From an uncultured Lachnospiraceae bacterium (GTDB lineage Bacteria; Bacillota; Clostridia; Lachnospirales; Lachnospiraceae): 8,159 nucleotides of DNA. Of this stretch, positions 1 through 7,481 are shown piece by piece. The notes beneath the pieces are model-generated. The model saw nothing but the letters and a program-made list of their open reading frames with translations. It made no database searches and was not told the origin of the DNA. The stretch covers positions 1 to 8,159 of the forward strand of contig CALZPS010000060.1 of NCBI GenBank assembly GCA_945827765.1, in the 5' to 3' direction. The translations under genes and the position numbers were made by a program. Each line of letters starts with the position of its first letter. Position 1 is the stretch's first letter.

Positions 1-74
1 CGTCCATGTCCTAATCCCATAGTCACCACTTTCAGCCGCCCGGCTGCGTCTTCCAGAGAAAACGAACTTGATTA
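1..74 (-). pseudogene. continuation of the SpoIID-like frame beyond an in-frame TAA
   Basis: The codons following the TAA at 72-74, in the same frame as the SpoIID-like gene, stay open to the window edge. They read SSSFSLEDAAGR, then LKVVTMGLGHG, with an Arg codon beginning at the edge. SpoIID-family proteins normally continue after the SG..FR..LG segment with an S-S/T-x-F stretch and then a G-x-GHG-x-GMSQ signature. This piece is therefore the expected C-terminal part of the same protein, not unrelated downstream DNA. I infer that the TAA is a nonsense mutation, a sequencing error or, least likely, a read-through codon. The true end of the gene lies outside the window. Confidence 0.75.
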
Positions 75-863
75 CATAGATAATGTATCCCTAAACTGAT
101 CCCCGCTGAGTATCGTCTCTCCGATTCTGACTTCTGCAACATATCCCGCCGAATCATAAGAAATGATTTCAAAATCGGAAAACTGATAAAGCTTTTCAGC
201 ATCATTTTTCTCAACTGCCACCAGCAGGGACTGACATTTCTTTTGCACATCTTTATATTCAAATGTATATACCTGTTTCTCTTCTTCCGCCTCCTTATCC
301 AGCGGACACTCCCGTACGACCACATAAGGACAGCCTTCCTGCCCGGTCACTTCCTTATAATTCCGGGTCGCACCATTGCTCGACTGATGAAAAGGAACGG
401 TTGCATATGTTTCCCCGAAAAACAACACCTCCTGCCCGGTCTCTGTCATTGCCTGTTTCAATTTTGAATAATATGCAGAATCGGACAGATTCATGCATTT
501 CTTTTCCAACTCAGCCTTCGACAAAAACAATTCGTCTAATACCGGGTTATCTGCATTTTCCAGTGTCCGATATACATTCGTGCGCAAAAGCACCGCCTGC
601 GCTTTCACAAATTCCAACTCGCTGTTTTCCGGTATCTCGCGGGCCAGCGCTCCCAGAAAAAATTCCTCCCAAGGCACAGCAATCGTCTGCTCACTGCCAT
701 CCTCCTGTGTAACCCTGACATTGACGGCGGAATTTAATTCCCCGCCGGATACTTGTATTCCCGATCCGTGCATCAATACAGTCACTACATACGGCAGCAA
801 AAACAAAATCAATACAAATGACACAACGGATTGAAAAGTCTGTTGAAATTTTTTATGTTTCAT
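72..863 (-). CDS. SpoIID/LytB-domain protein, apparently truncated by an in-frame ochre codon
   Basis: SpoIID-family proteins are membrane-anchored lytic transglycosylases that cleave stem-stripped peptidoglycan, classically during forespore engulfment. The 263-residue open part has a basic N-terminus (MKHKK), one hydrophobic segment (about residues 12-31) and then an extracytoplasmic SpoIID domain. Visible family features are WEEFFLGALAREIP (about 65-78, with E76 at the position of the catalytic Glu), ELEFVKAQAVLLRT (82-95), FHQSSNGATRN (158-168), Cys178 and Cys186, and ILSGDQFRDTLSM (251-263). The start at 863 is chosen because GGAGGG (872-877) lies 8 nt upstream; an in-frame ATG at 917 has no ribosome binding site. 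Bacillus SpoIID is about 340 residues, so this frame is short and lacks the GHG-containing C-terminus, which lies in frame beyond the stop. Whether it is canonical spoIID or a paralogue cannot be decided, as none of the usual neighbours is present. Confidence 0.85.
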   Translation of the reverse strand: MKHKKFQQTFQSVVSFVLILFLLPYVVTVLMHGSGIQVSGGELNSAVNVRVTQEDGSEQTIAVPWEEFFLGALAREIPENSELEFVKAQAVLLRTNVYRTLENADNPVLDELFLSKAELEKKCMNLSDSAYYSKLKQAMTETGQEVLFFGETYATVPFHQSSNGATRNYKEVTGQEGCPYVVVRECPLDKEAEEEKQVYTFEYKDVQKKCQSLLVAVEKNDAEKLYQFSDFEIISYDSAGYVAEVRIGETILSGDQFRDTLSM

Positions 864-905
864 AAAAAAAGCCCTCCATATAATAGTATATGAAAGGTCT
901 TTTTT
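864..905 (-). terminator. hairpin plus U-tract between the membrane protein and the SpoIID-like gene
   Basis: Read on the minus strand, AAAAAAGACCTTTCATATA, the loop CTAT, and TATATGGAGGGCTTTTTTT form a long imperfect hairpin. CATATA pairs with TATATG, CC with GG, and AAAAAAG with CTTTTTT, with one mismatch and a small bulge. The U-tract (864-870) makes it look like an intrinsic terminator for the gene ending at 923. It directly abuts the AUG of the SpoIID-like gene (861-863), and the Shine-Dalgarno sequence of that gene (872-877) lies inside the 3' arm. It could therefore act as a terminator, as a translation-blocking structure, or as both. The stem is AU-rich, so its strength is uncertain. 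Confidence 0.5.
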
Positions 906-922
906 GTTCATGAACATTTATT

Positions 923-1606
923 TTACGATACTTCTTCCGGCACTTTCTCCTCTGTCGGCGCAGTCGCTGCTGCCACACTCTCCTCAGCTCCGTCGAGTGA
1001 ACGGTTTCGCAGCACCAGGAAAATAACAGCCTCATACAGCGGAATCAACGCACCTAACACTGCGTGTACTGTCTTCATAGTCTCAGATGTATATTTTCCG
1101 AATATTTTTTGATTGACCAATATATATATCACCTTGTACAAGGCCGCCAGAATCATTATAACTATAATTACCGCTATGCCCAGCAGTATCGCCGCCGAAA
1201 ACCCTAACGAGCCCAGAAAACGGCTGTATCCTGTCATTCCTTTATATGACAGACCCAGAGCCATAACAGAGAAAACAGCAAACACACACACTATATTAGA
1301 AATTATTCTATAAAGAAACGGCAGTACAACAAGCCATATGCCTATGTCACGTACCTTCCTTTTGCCAAGTGTAATATCTCCGCAAAGTTCTCCCTGTATA
1401 TATAATCTGACCGCCGGAATAAAGGCAAGCCACGGGCAGGAAATATTCTCACGTTTTGCCATCGTGTACAGACCGACTCCCTTGCATAAGTATGCCGCCA
1501 TATATGCTATGATATATATACTGAGAAATGTCATGACCAGCACGATGATAAATCCCATCCATTCTGTTTCCGCACTGTTTATCATATATCTCATCATGTA
1601 TCTCAT
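923..1606 (-). CDS. conserved hypothetical multi-pass membrane protein
   Basis: I do not recognise a named family. The 227-residue protein has about four hydrophobic blocks: residues 17-40, 89-117, 133-165 and 180-199. Between the first two lies a distinctive loop (about 45-76) containing GLYTMAKRENISCPWLAFIP and ending YIQGELCG. It finishes with an acidic, Ala/Pro/Glu-rich cytoplasmic-type tail (205-227, ...PTEEKVPEEVS). There are no catalytic motifs, signal-peptidase site or transporter signatures. The start at 1606 is supported by AAAGGATGG, whose GGATGG part lies 7 nt upstream. The first codons repeat (MRYMMRYM), so the ATGs at 1597, 1594 and 1585 are alternatives. It sits between glgP and the SpoIID-like gene on the same strand, 151 bp after glgP with hairpins between. 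It probably has its own transcription or depends on read-through; no convincing promoter was seen apart from a lone TAGAAT-like -10. Confidence 0.85.
   Translation of the reverse strand: MRYMMRYMINSAETEWMGFIIVLVMTFLSIYIIAYMAAYLCKGVGLYTMAKRENISCPWLAFIPAVRLYIQGELCGDITLGKRKVRDIGIWLVVLPFLYRIISNIVCVFAVFSVMALGLSYKGMTGYSRFLGSLGFSAAILLGIAVIIVIMILAALYKVIYILVNQKIFGKYTSETMKTVHAVLGALIPLYEAVIFLVLRNRSLDGAEESVAAATAPTEEKVPEEVS
1583..1606 (-). repeat. 12-bp direct tandem repeat at the start codon (MRYM MRYM)
   Basis: The minus strand reads ATGAGATACATG followed directly by ATGAGATATATG. These are two 12-bp units differing at one base, so the membrane-protein gene begins with a duplicated MRYM and four in-frame ATGs within 24 nt. 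Confidence 0.8.
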
Positions 1607-1652
1607 CCTACGACCATCCTTTCATCTGAAATTCTACACCTATTTTTTACAA

Positions 1653-1701
1653 AGAATCGCGCTTGCGGGATTCTCCTCCTGCGGCAGGTCGCTTTAGCGA
1701 C
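1653..1701. repeat. cluster of three small dyads in the glgP downstream intergenic region
   Basis: Three hairpin-forming dyads lie head to tail. In 1653-1674, AGAATC pairs with GATTCT and CGC with GCG. In 1678-1688, CCTG pairs with CAGG. In 1688-1701, GTCGC pairs with GCGAC around TTTA. Together with the glgP terminator stem at 1715-1740 they fill most of the 151-bp gap between glgP and the membrane-protein gene. They may be tandem terminators, a structured 5' leader of the downstream gene, or a copy of a dispersed palindromic repeat. Confidence 0.55.
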
Positions 1702-1704
1702 AAA

Positions 1705-1740
1705 AGTCCAAAACGCGCAGTGCAAACAAATGCACTGCGC
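1705..1740 (-). terminator. probable intrinsic terminator of the ileS-glgP operon
   Basis: GCGCAGTGCA (1715-1724) and TGCACTGCGC (1731-1740) form a perfect 10-bp, GC-rich stem with a 6-nt loop. It begins 17 nt after the glgP stop codon. On the minus strand the stem is followed by GTTTTGGACTTTTG, a broken U-tract. The position directly behind glgP fits termination of that transcript, although the interrupted U-tract may make it leaky. Confidence 0.65.
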
Positions 1741-1757
1741 ATAAAGTCCTGTTACGT

Positions 1758-4229
1758 CTATTCTTCGACTGAAACCTGTACTTTTTCCAGTTTCCAGATA
1801 TCCTTCACATACTCTTCAATCGTACGGTCGGAAGAGAACTTACCACAGCTTGCCGTCTGAATCATTGCCATTCTGGACCATCTGTCACGGTCACGATAGG
1901 CTTCCTCAACTCTCTTCTGAGCCTCCGCGTAAGAACGGAAATCCTTCAGAATAAAATACATATCTGCTCTGTCTGTACACTGTGTGTTAAGCAAAGAGTT
2001 GTAGAGGTTCTTATATATATCATGATTTCCATGTGCATAAGTACCGTCCATCAACTGATCCACAACACGTTTCAGCTCCCAGTCATTGAAGTAGATATCA
2101 ATCGGGTTATATCCGCCATGGTTCTCGTAATTGATTACCTCCTCGGAGCTAAGTCCGAAGATAAATGCATTTTCCATACCCACTTCTTCTACGATTTCCA
2201 CGTTTGCACCATCCATTGTTCCCAGAGTCGGAGCACCGTTTAACATGAACTTCATATTACCGGTACCGGAAGCCTCCTTTGATGCGGTGGAAATCTGCTC
2301 GCTGACATCCGCCGCTGCAAAAATCAACTCCGCGTTGGATACACGATAATCCTCAATAAACACAACCTTGATCTTACCGTTGATACTTCTGTCATTGTTG
2401 ATAACTTCCGCAACAGAGTTAATCAACTTAATCGTCTCTTTGGCACGCTGATAACCTGCAGCCGCCTTTGCACCAAAAATAAATGTTCTTGGATAGAACT
2501 GCATCTCCGGATGTTCTTTAATCTGGTTATACAGATACATCACATGCAAAATATTCAGAAGCTGACGTTTGTACTCGTGCAAACGTTTTACCTGCACGTC
2601 GAAAATAGAGCGCGGGTCTACATCGATTCCATTATGCTCTTTGATATATTTGGCCAGACGTACTTTGTTTTCATACTTAATCTGCATGAATTCCGCTCTT
2701 GCCTGATCATCATCAATCAATGGTTTCAGTTTGGAAATCTCAGACAAATCCGTAATCCAGCCTTCACCGATACGCTCGGTAATCCATTTTGCCAAAAGCT
2801 GGTTCCCGTGAGCCAGGAAACGTCTCTGTGTGATACCATTCGTCTTATTGTTGAACTTCTCCGGCATCATCTCATAGAAATCTTTCAATTCCTGATGTTT
2901 CAGAATGTCGGTATGCAGACGAGCCACACCATTTACAGAGAATCCGGCAACAATCGCCATATTTGCCATGCGTACCTGCCCATCGTAAAGAATCGCCATT
3001 TTCTTCACTTTCTGCTCATTGCCCGGATACATCTCACGTACCTTGGCAACAAAACGACGGTCAATTTCCTGCACAATCTGATAAATACGCGGCAACAACT
3101 TGGAAAACAGGTCGATCGGCCATTTTTCCAATGCTTCGGACATGATTGTATGGTTGGTATATGCGCAGGTCTTCGTAGTAACGTCCCACGCCTCTTCCCA
3201 GGTCAGACCTTCCTCGTCAATCAGCAGATGCATCAATTCCGGCACAGCAACCGTCGGATGTGTATCATTCATCTGAATAATAACTTTCTCGTACAGCTTA
3301 CGCACATCCGGCCCATTCTCACGTTTATACTTTGCAATCAAAGCCTGCAGACTTGCGGAAATAAAGAAATACTGCTGTTTCAGACGCAGCTCTTTTCCCG
3401 CATAATGATTGTCGTTCGGGTACAATACTTCTACAATCGTCTTTGCCAGATTTTCCTGCTCCACCGCCTTATGGTAATCGCCGCGGTCAAAAGAGTCAAG
3501 CTGGAAATCCGTGATTGCCTTCGCATCCCAGATACGCAGTGTATTGACCACATGGTTGCCATAACCGACAATCGGCATATCGTACGGAATTGCCAGTACA
3601 GACTCAAAATTCTCCTGAATAAATCTGTCTCTTCCGGTTACCGGGTCTTTCTCAAAACGCACATGACCGCCGAAACGCACTTCCTTGGCATACTCGTCAC
3701 GGCGAATCTCAAACATATTGCCGACCTTCAGCCAATCATCGGGTTTCTCCACCTGATATCCATCCACGATTTTCTGCTTAAACATACCATAACGATAACG
3801 GATACCGCAGCCATAAGCGGGGTAATTCAAAGTTGCCAGTGAATCAAGGAAACATGCGGCCAGTCTTCCCAGACCTCCGTTTCCTAAAGCTGCATCCGGC
3901 TCTTCATCTTCGATCAGGTTGATGTCAAGGCCCATCTCTTCCAATGCTTCCTTTACACCCTCGTAATACTGCATATTAATCAGATTATTTCCAAGCGCGC
4001 GTCCCATCAAAAACTCCATGGACATATAATATACGGTCTTCGCCTTACTTTTCTTATATGCTTCCTGCGTCGCCAGCCAGTCATCGATAATAGAATCCTT
4101 TGCCGCCAGACAAACCGCCTGAAAAATCTGGTTGTTTGTCGCCTCATCAATTGTCTTGCGGAACAGAATCTTGACATTATCTCTGACTAAATCTTTGAAC
4201 TCTTCCTTATCAAATGTTTTTGTTCCCAT
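1758..4229 (-). CDS. glgP: glycogen/starch/alpha-glucan phosphorylase
   Basis: This PLP-dependent GT35 enzyme phosphorolyses alpha-1,4-glucans from non-reducing ends to glucose 1-phosphate, in the cytoplasm. The protein is 823 residues from the ATG, close to the family norm of about 800-840. Visible signatures are MSMEFLMGRALGNNL near the N-terminus, ALGNGGLGRLAACF (114-127), the HTIMSEALEKWP loop (360-371), KTNGITQRRFL, QVKRLHEYKRQLLN, and the PLP site EASGTGNMKFMLNGAPTLG with Lys660 as the Schiff-base lysine. No essential region is missing. The ATG at 4229 is chosen because GGAAGGA (4241-4247) lies 11 nt upstream; an alternative TTG at 4238 would overlap the ileS stop as TTGA but is too close to that ribosome binding site. 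The start is 5 nt after the ileS stop, so the two genes are very likely cotranscribed and perhaps translationally coupled. No glycogen synthesis gene is adjacent. Confidence 0.97.
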   Translation of the reverse strand: MGTKTFDKEEFKDLVRDNVKILFRKTIDEATNNQIFQAVCLAAKDSIIDDWLATQEAYKKSKAKTVYYMSMEFLMGRALGNNLINMQYYEGVKEALEEMGLDINLIEDEEPDAALGNGGLGRLAACFLDSLATLNYPAYGCGIRYRYGMFKQKIVDGYQVEKPDDWLKVGNMFEIRRDEYAKEVRFGGHVRFEKDPVTGRDRFIQENFESVLAIPYDMPIVGYGNHVVNTLRIWDAKAITDFQLDSFDRGDYHKAVEQENLAKTIVEVLYPNDNHYAGKELRLKQQYFFISASLQALIAKYKRENGPDVRKLYEKVIIQMNDTHPTVAVPELMHLLIDEEGLTWEEAWDVTTKTCAYTNHTIMSEALEKWPIDLFSKLLPRIYQIVQEIDRRFVAKVREMYPGNEQKVKKMAILYDGQVRMANMAIVAGFSVNGVARLHTDILKHQELKDFYEMMPEKFNNKTNGITQRRFLAHGNQLLAKWITERIGEGWITDLSEISKLKPLIDDDQARAEFMQIKYENKVRLAKYIKEHNGIDVDPRSIFDVQVKRLHEYKRQLLNILHVMYLYNQIKEHPEMQFYPRTFIFGAKAAAGYQRAKETIKLINSVAEVINNDRSINGKIKVVFIEDYRVSNAELIFAAADVSEQISTASKEASGTGNMKFMLNGAPTLGTMDGANVEIVEEVGMENAFIFGLSSEEVINYENHGGYNPIDIYFNDWELKRVVDQLMDGTYAHGNHDIYKNLYNSLLNTQCTDRADMYFILKDFRSYAEAQKRVEEAYRDRDRWSRMAMIQTASCGKFSSDRTIEEYVKDIWKLEKVQVSVEE

Positions 4230-4234
4230 ACCTT

Positions 4235-7200
4235 TCAAATTCCTTCCTTTTTCACGCCAATAGTAACTGATTCGCCATTAATTATCCACTCTTTCACAAA
4301 TCCATCAGGCTGTGCCTTCGTCACACTGACAGCCAGCACTTCTCCACCGATTACATCTGCAAATCTGTCAAATATATTTTCTGCCTTATCACTGCCCTCA
4401 TATGTCACAAAAATCTTATCCATGACCTCGAAACCGGCTTCCTTGCGCATCGTCTGCACTTTGCTGACAATTTCTCTCACAAAGCCTTCGTCAAGCAATT
4501 CTTCCGAAAGATTCGTATCCAAAACAACTGTAATGCCTCCATCATTTTCGGAGACATATCCTTCAATCTGCGCGGTATCAATCAGCAAATCTTCCTTAAA
4601 CAATACCACTTCCTGACCATTTATGTCAAGTTTTAATGCTCCTGACGCGTTTAATTCATCCATTGCCGCATTTCCGTCGATTTCATTCAAGGCATTTTTA
4701 ATGCCGCCAAGCAGCTTGCCGTATTTCGGTCCCACAGTCTTTAACTGAGGTTTGAAACTGTATGAAGTAAATTCACGCACATCCTCTGTAAATTTCACAT
4801 TCTTTACATTCAGCTCATCGGCAATGATTTCCTCATAAAATTCTGACAACTCAAAGCCTGCTTTGACAAACATCTGACCAATCGGCTGACGGTTCTTAAT
4901 ATTGGATGTATTACGGCATGCGCGCCCCATCACTACCAGTTTCAACACACGCTCCATATTGGTTTCCAGTTCGCTGTCAATCTGGCTTGTATCCGCCGTC
5001 GGGAAATCACACAGATGGATACTCTCAGGAGCATCCGCGTCTACACTACGCACCAGATTCTGGTAAATGCTTTCGGTCATAAACGGAATCATCGGTGCAG
5101 CAACCTTGGATACCGTCACAAGTGCGGTATAAAGTGTCATGTATGCATTGATTTTATCCTGTTCCATTCCCTTCGCCCAGAAACGTTCACGGCTGCGGCG
5201 TACATACCAGTTACTCATATCATCTACAAAATCCTGCAATGCTCTTGCACTCTCCGGAATACGATAATTTGCCAGATTGTCATCCACGGTCTGAATCAAT
5301 GTATTCAACTTGGACAACAGCCATTTATCCATGACAGAAAGCTTCTCATATTCCAATGTATATTTAGATGCATCAAATTCATCTATATTGGCATACAATA
5401 CAAAAAATGCATACGTATTCCAAAGTGTTCCCATAAATTTGCGCTGTCCTTCCAGAACCGCTTTTCCATGGAAACGATTCGGCAGCCACGGTGCACTGTT
5501 GATATAGAAATACCAGCGGATTGCATCTGCCCCATACTTCTGCAGTGCATCGAACGGGTCAACTGCATTTCCTTTGGACTTACTCATCTTCTGTCCGTTC
5601 TCATCCTGCACATGTCCGAGAACAATCACGTTTTCGTAAGGTGCCTTGTTGAAAATAAGAGTCGAGATCGCCAGAAGAGAATAGAACCATCCTCTTGTCT
5701 GGTCAACAGCCTCGGAAATGAACTGCGCCGGGAACTGTTTCTCAAAAACTTCCTTATTCTCAAATGGATAATGATGCTGTGCGAACGGCATGGAACCGCT
5801 GTCAAACCAACAGTCGATAACTTCCGGCACACGGTGCATTGCTTTGCCGCACTGCGGACATTTGATCGTCACTTCATCAATATACGGTCTGTGCAGTTCA
5901 ATTTCATCGGGACAGTTATCGGACATGGACTTCAGTTCTTCGATACTGCCGATAGAATGCATATGACCGCACTCACACTCCCAGATATTTAACGGAGTTC
6001 CCCAGTAACGGTTTCGGCTGATACCCCAGTCCTGCACATTTTCCAGCCAGTCGCCGAAACGACCTTTTCCGATACTCTCCGGAATCCAGTTAATTGTATT
6101 ATTATTGGCGATCAAGTCATCTTTAACTTCCGTCATCTTGATAAACCATGATTCACGTGCATAATAAATCAGCGGTGTATCGCATCTCCAGCAATGCGGA
6201 TAGCTATGCTCAAACTTCGGTGCATCGAACAAAAGGCCTCTGCCGTCCAGGTCTTTCAGCACTTCCGGGTCTGCCTTCTTGACAAATAATCCGGCAAACG
6301 GAGTCGATTCATCCATATTTCCTCTGCCATCTACCAACTGCACGAACGGCAGGTCGTACTTTCTGCCGACATTCGCATCATCCTCACCAAATGCAGGCGC
6401 AATGTGTACCACTCCCGTACCATCCGTCAATGTAACGTAAGTATCGCAGGTAACAAAGAATGATTTCTTATGCTGCTTTTCTGCCGCATCTGCCGCACAC
6501 TGATATAATGGCTCATATTCTTTATATTCCAAATCAGTTCCTTTATAAGTTTCCAGCACTTCATATGCCGGTTTTCCTTCCTCTGCCAGTTTGCCGAGTA
6601 CGGTATCCAAAAGAGCACTTGCCATATAATAAGTATATCCGTCTGCACATTTTACTTTGGAATACTCCTCGTTCGGATTTACACAAAGGGCCAAGTTGGA
6701 AGGCAATGTCCACGGAGTTGTCGTCCACGCAAGGATATACGCATCCTCATCTTTTACTTTAAAACGAACCACTGCGGAACGTTCTTTGACATCTTTGTAG
6801 CCCTGAGCAACTTCCTGCGCGGAAAGCGGGGTGCCGCAGCGCGGGCAGTAAGGTACGATTTTGAATCCCTTGTATAGAAGACCTTTATCCCAGATTTGTT
6901 TCAGCGCCCACCACTCGGATTCGATGAAATTGTTGTCATAAGTCACGTATGGATTCTCCATATCCGCCCAGAAACCGACAGTGCTGGAGAAATCTTCCCA
7001 CATTCCTTTATATTTCCAAACACTCTCTTTACATTTGTTGATGAACGGCTCCAGACCATACTCCTCAATCTGATCTTTACCGTCAAGCCCCAGAAGTTTC
7101 TCCACTTCCAGTTCAACCGGCAGACCATGGGTATCCCATCCCGCTTTACGCGGTACTTCATACCCTTTCATCGTGCGGTAACGCGGAATCATATCTTTGA

Positions 7201-7390
7201 TGACTCGCGTCAGCACATGACCGATATGCGGCTTTCCGTTGGCGGTGGGAGGACCGTCATAGAAAGTATACATCGGGCTGCCTTCTCGTTCCTGCATACT
7301 CTTTTTGAAAATGTCATTGTCTGCCCAAAATTGCTCGACTTCTTTTTCGCGTTCCACGAAATTCATGTCTGTTGAGACTTTTCTGTACAT
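4235..7390 (-). CDS. ileS: isoleucyl-tRNA synthetase, long IleRS2-like type
   Basis: This class I aminoacyl-tRNA synthetase charges tRNA-Ile and edits mischarged valine. The protein is 1051 residues from the ATG at 7390, which has AAGGAG (7398-7403) 7 nt upstream. In order it shows PPTANGKPHIGH (HIGH at 55-58), the AGWDTHGLPVE segment, a CPRCG pair (C182/C185), the CP1 editing domain with TTTPWTLPSN (223-232) and GVVHIAPAFGEDDA (to about 339), CWRC (400-403), a second Cys cluster (C472/C474, C511/C514), and KMSKSKGN (601-608). An anticodon-binding domain and a long C-terminal extension follow. The length, KMSKSKGN and the lack of a C-terminal Cys zinc finger (last Cys at 825) fit the eukaryote-like IleRS2 group, known for low mupirocin sensitivity, rather than the roughly 930-residue IleRS1. 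It is the first gene of the T-box-controlled unit. Confidence 0.98.
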   Translation of the reverse strand: MYRKVSTDMNFVEREKEVEQFWADNDIFKKSMQEREGSPMYTFYDGPPTANGKPHIGHVLTRVIKDMIPRYRTMKGYEVPRKAGWDTHGLPVELEVEKLLGLDGKDQIEEYGLEPFINKCKESVWKYKGMWEDFSSTVGFWADMENPYVTYDNNFIESEWWALKQIWDKGLLYKGFKIVPYCPRCGTPLSAQEVAQGYKDVKERSAVVRFKVKDEDAYILAWTTTPWTLPSNLALCVNPNEEYSKVKCADGYTYYMASALLDTVLGKLAEEGKPAYEVLETYKGTDLEYKEYEPLYQCAADAAEKQHKKSFFVTCDTYVTLTDGTGVVHIAPAFGEDDANVGRKYDLPFVQLVDGRGNMDESTPFAGLFVKKADPEVLKDLDGRGLLFDAPKFEHSYPHCWRCDTPLIYYARESWFIKMTEVKDDLIANNNTINWIPESIGKGRFGDWLENVQDWGISRNRYWGTPLNIWECECGHMHSIGSIEELKSMSDNCPDEIELHRPYIDEVTIKCPQCGKAMHRVPEVIDCWFDSGSMPFAQHHYPFENKEVFEKQFPAQFISEAVDQTRGWFYSLLAISTLIFNKAPYENVIVLGHVQDENGQKMSKSKGNAVDPFDALQKYGADAIRWYFYINSAPWLPNRFHGKAVLEGQRKFMGTLWNTYAFFVLYANIDEFDASKYTLEYEKLSVMDKWLLSKLNTLIQTVDDNLANYRIPESARALQDFVDDMSNWYVRRSRERFWAKGMEQDKINAYMTLYTALVTVSKVAAPMIPFMTESIYQNLVRSVDADAPESIHLCDFPTADTSQIDSELETNMERVLKLVVMGRACRNTSNIKNRQPIGQMFVKAGFELSEFYEEIIADELNVKNVKFTEDVREFTSYSFKPQLKTVGPKYGKLLGGIKNALNEIDGNAAMDELNASGALKLDINGQEVVLFKEDLLIDTAQIEGYVSENDGGITVVLDTNLSEELLDEGFVREIVSKVQTMRKEAGFEVMDKIFVTYEGSDKAENIFDRFADVIGGEVLAVSVTKAQPDGFVKEWIINGESVTIGVKKEGI

Positions 7391-7397
7391 AATCATT

Positions 7398-7403
7398 CTC
7401 CTT
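7398..7403 (-). promoter_or_regulatory. ileS ribosome binding site (fixes the start at 7390)
   Basis: AAGGAG lies 7 nt before the ATG that gives MYRKVSTDMNF. An upstream in-frame TTG (7420) and another ATG (7396) are less suitable, because the ribosome binding site would fall within or directly against them. Confidence 0.85.
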
Positions 7404-7439
7404 TTCTTGATTATAAGCACCCATATCCGGAGGGATTGG

Positions 7440-7480
7440 TCATTGTATCAGCATAGGGAACGAAGTTTTCTATACAATGA
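7440..7480 (-). repeat. perfect 9-bp inverted repeat in the ileS mRNA beyond the T-box terminator
   Basis: TCATTGTAT (7440-7448) and ATACAATGA (7472-7480) are exact reverse complements separated by 23 nt. The repeat begins 1-2 nt after the U-tract of the T-box terminator and ends about 37 nt before the ileS ribosome binding site. It would be transcribed only on read-through. It has no U-tract of its own, so it may be a processing or stability stem rather than a terminator. Confidence 0.6.
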
Positions 7481-7481
7481 T

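Noticed and set aside
866..917. Earlier start at 917 for the SpoIID-like gene
   Set aside because: No Shine-Dalgarno sequence precedes it and the extra 18 residues run through the hairpin, whereas the ATG at 861-863 has GGAGGG at 8 nt.
2511..3842. Long plus-strand open frame (443 codons) opposite glgP
   Set aside because: Lies wholly antisense to a certain glgP frame, has no ribosome binding site or family motifs, and its composition (rich in His, Gln and Ile) is typical of a shadow frame.
4250..4400. Possible internal promoter for glgP inside ileS (TTGACA with TGTAAT nearby; an isolated GATAAT)
   Set aside because: TTGACA and TGTAAT are only 10 bp apart, and GATAAT has no -35 at proper distance. 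A weak promoter cannot be fully excluded.
5015..5992. Plus-strand open frame (325 codons) opposite ileS
   Set aside because: Antisense to conserved ileS coding sequence, with no recognisable domain or start signal, so treated as a shadow.
6896..7375. Plus-strand open frame opposite the ileS 5' end
   Set aside because: Overlaps the HIGH-motif region of ileS in antisense and shows no independent coding evidence.
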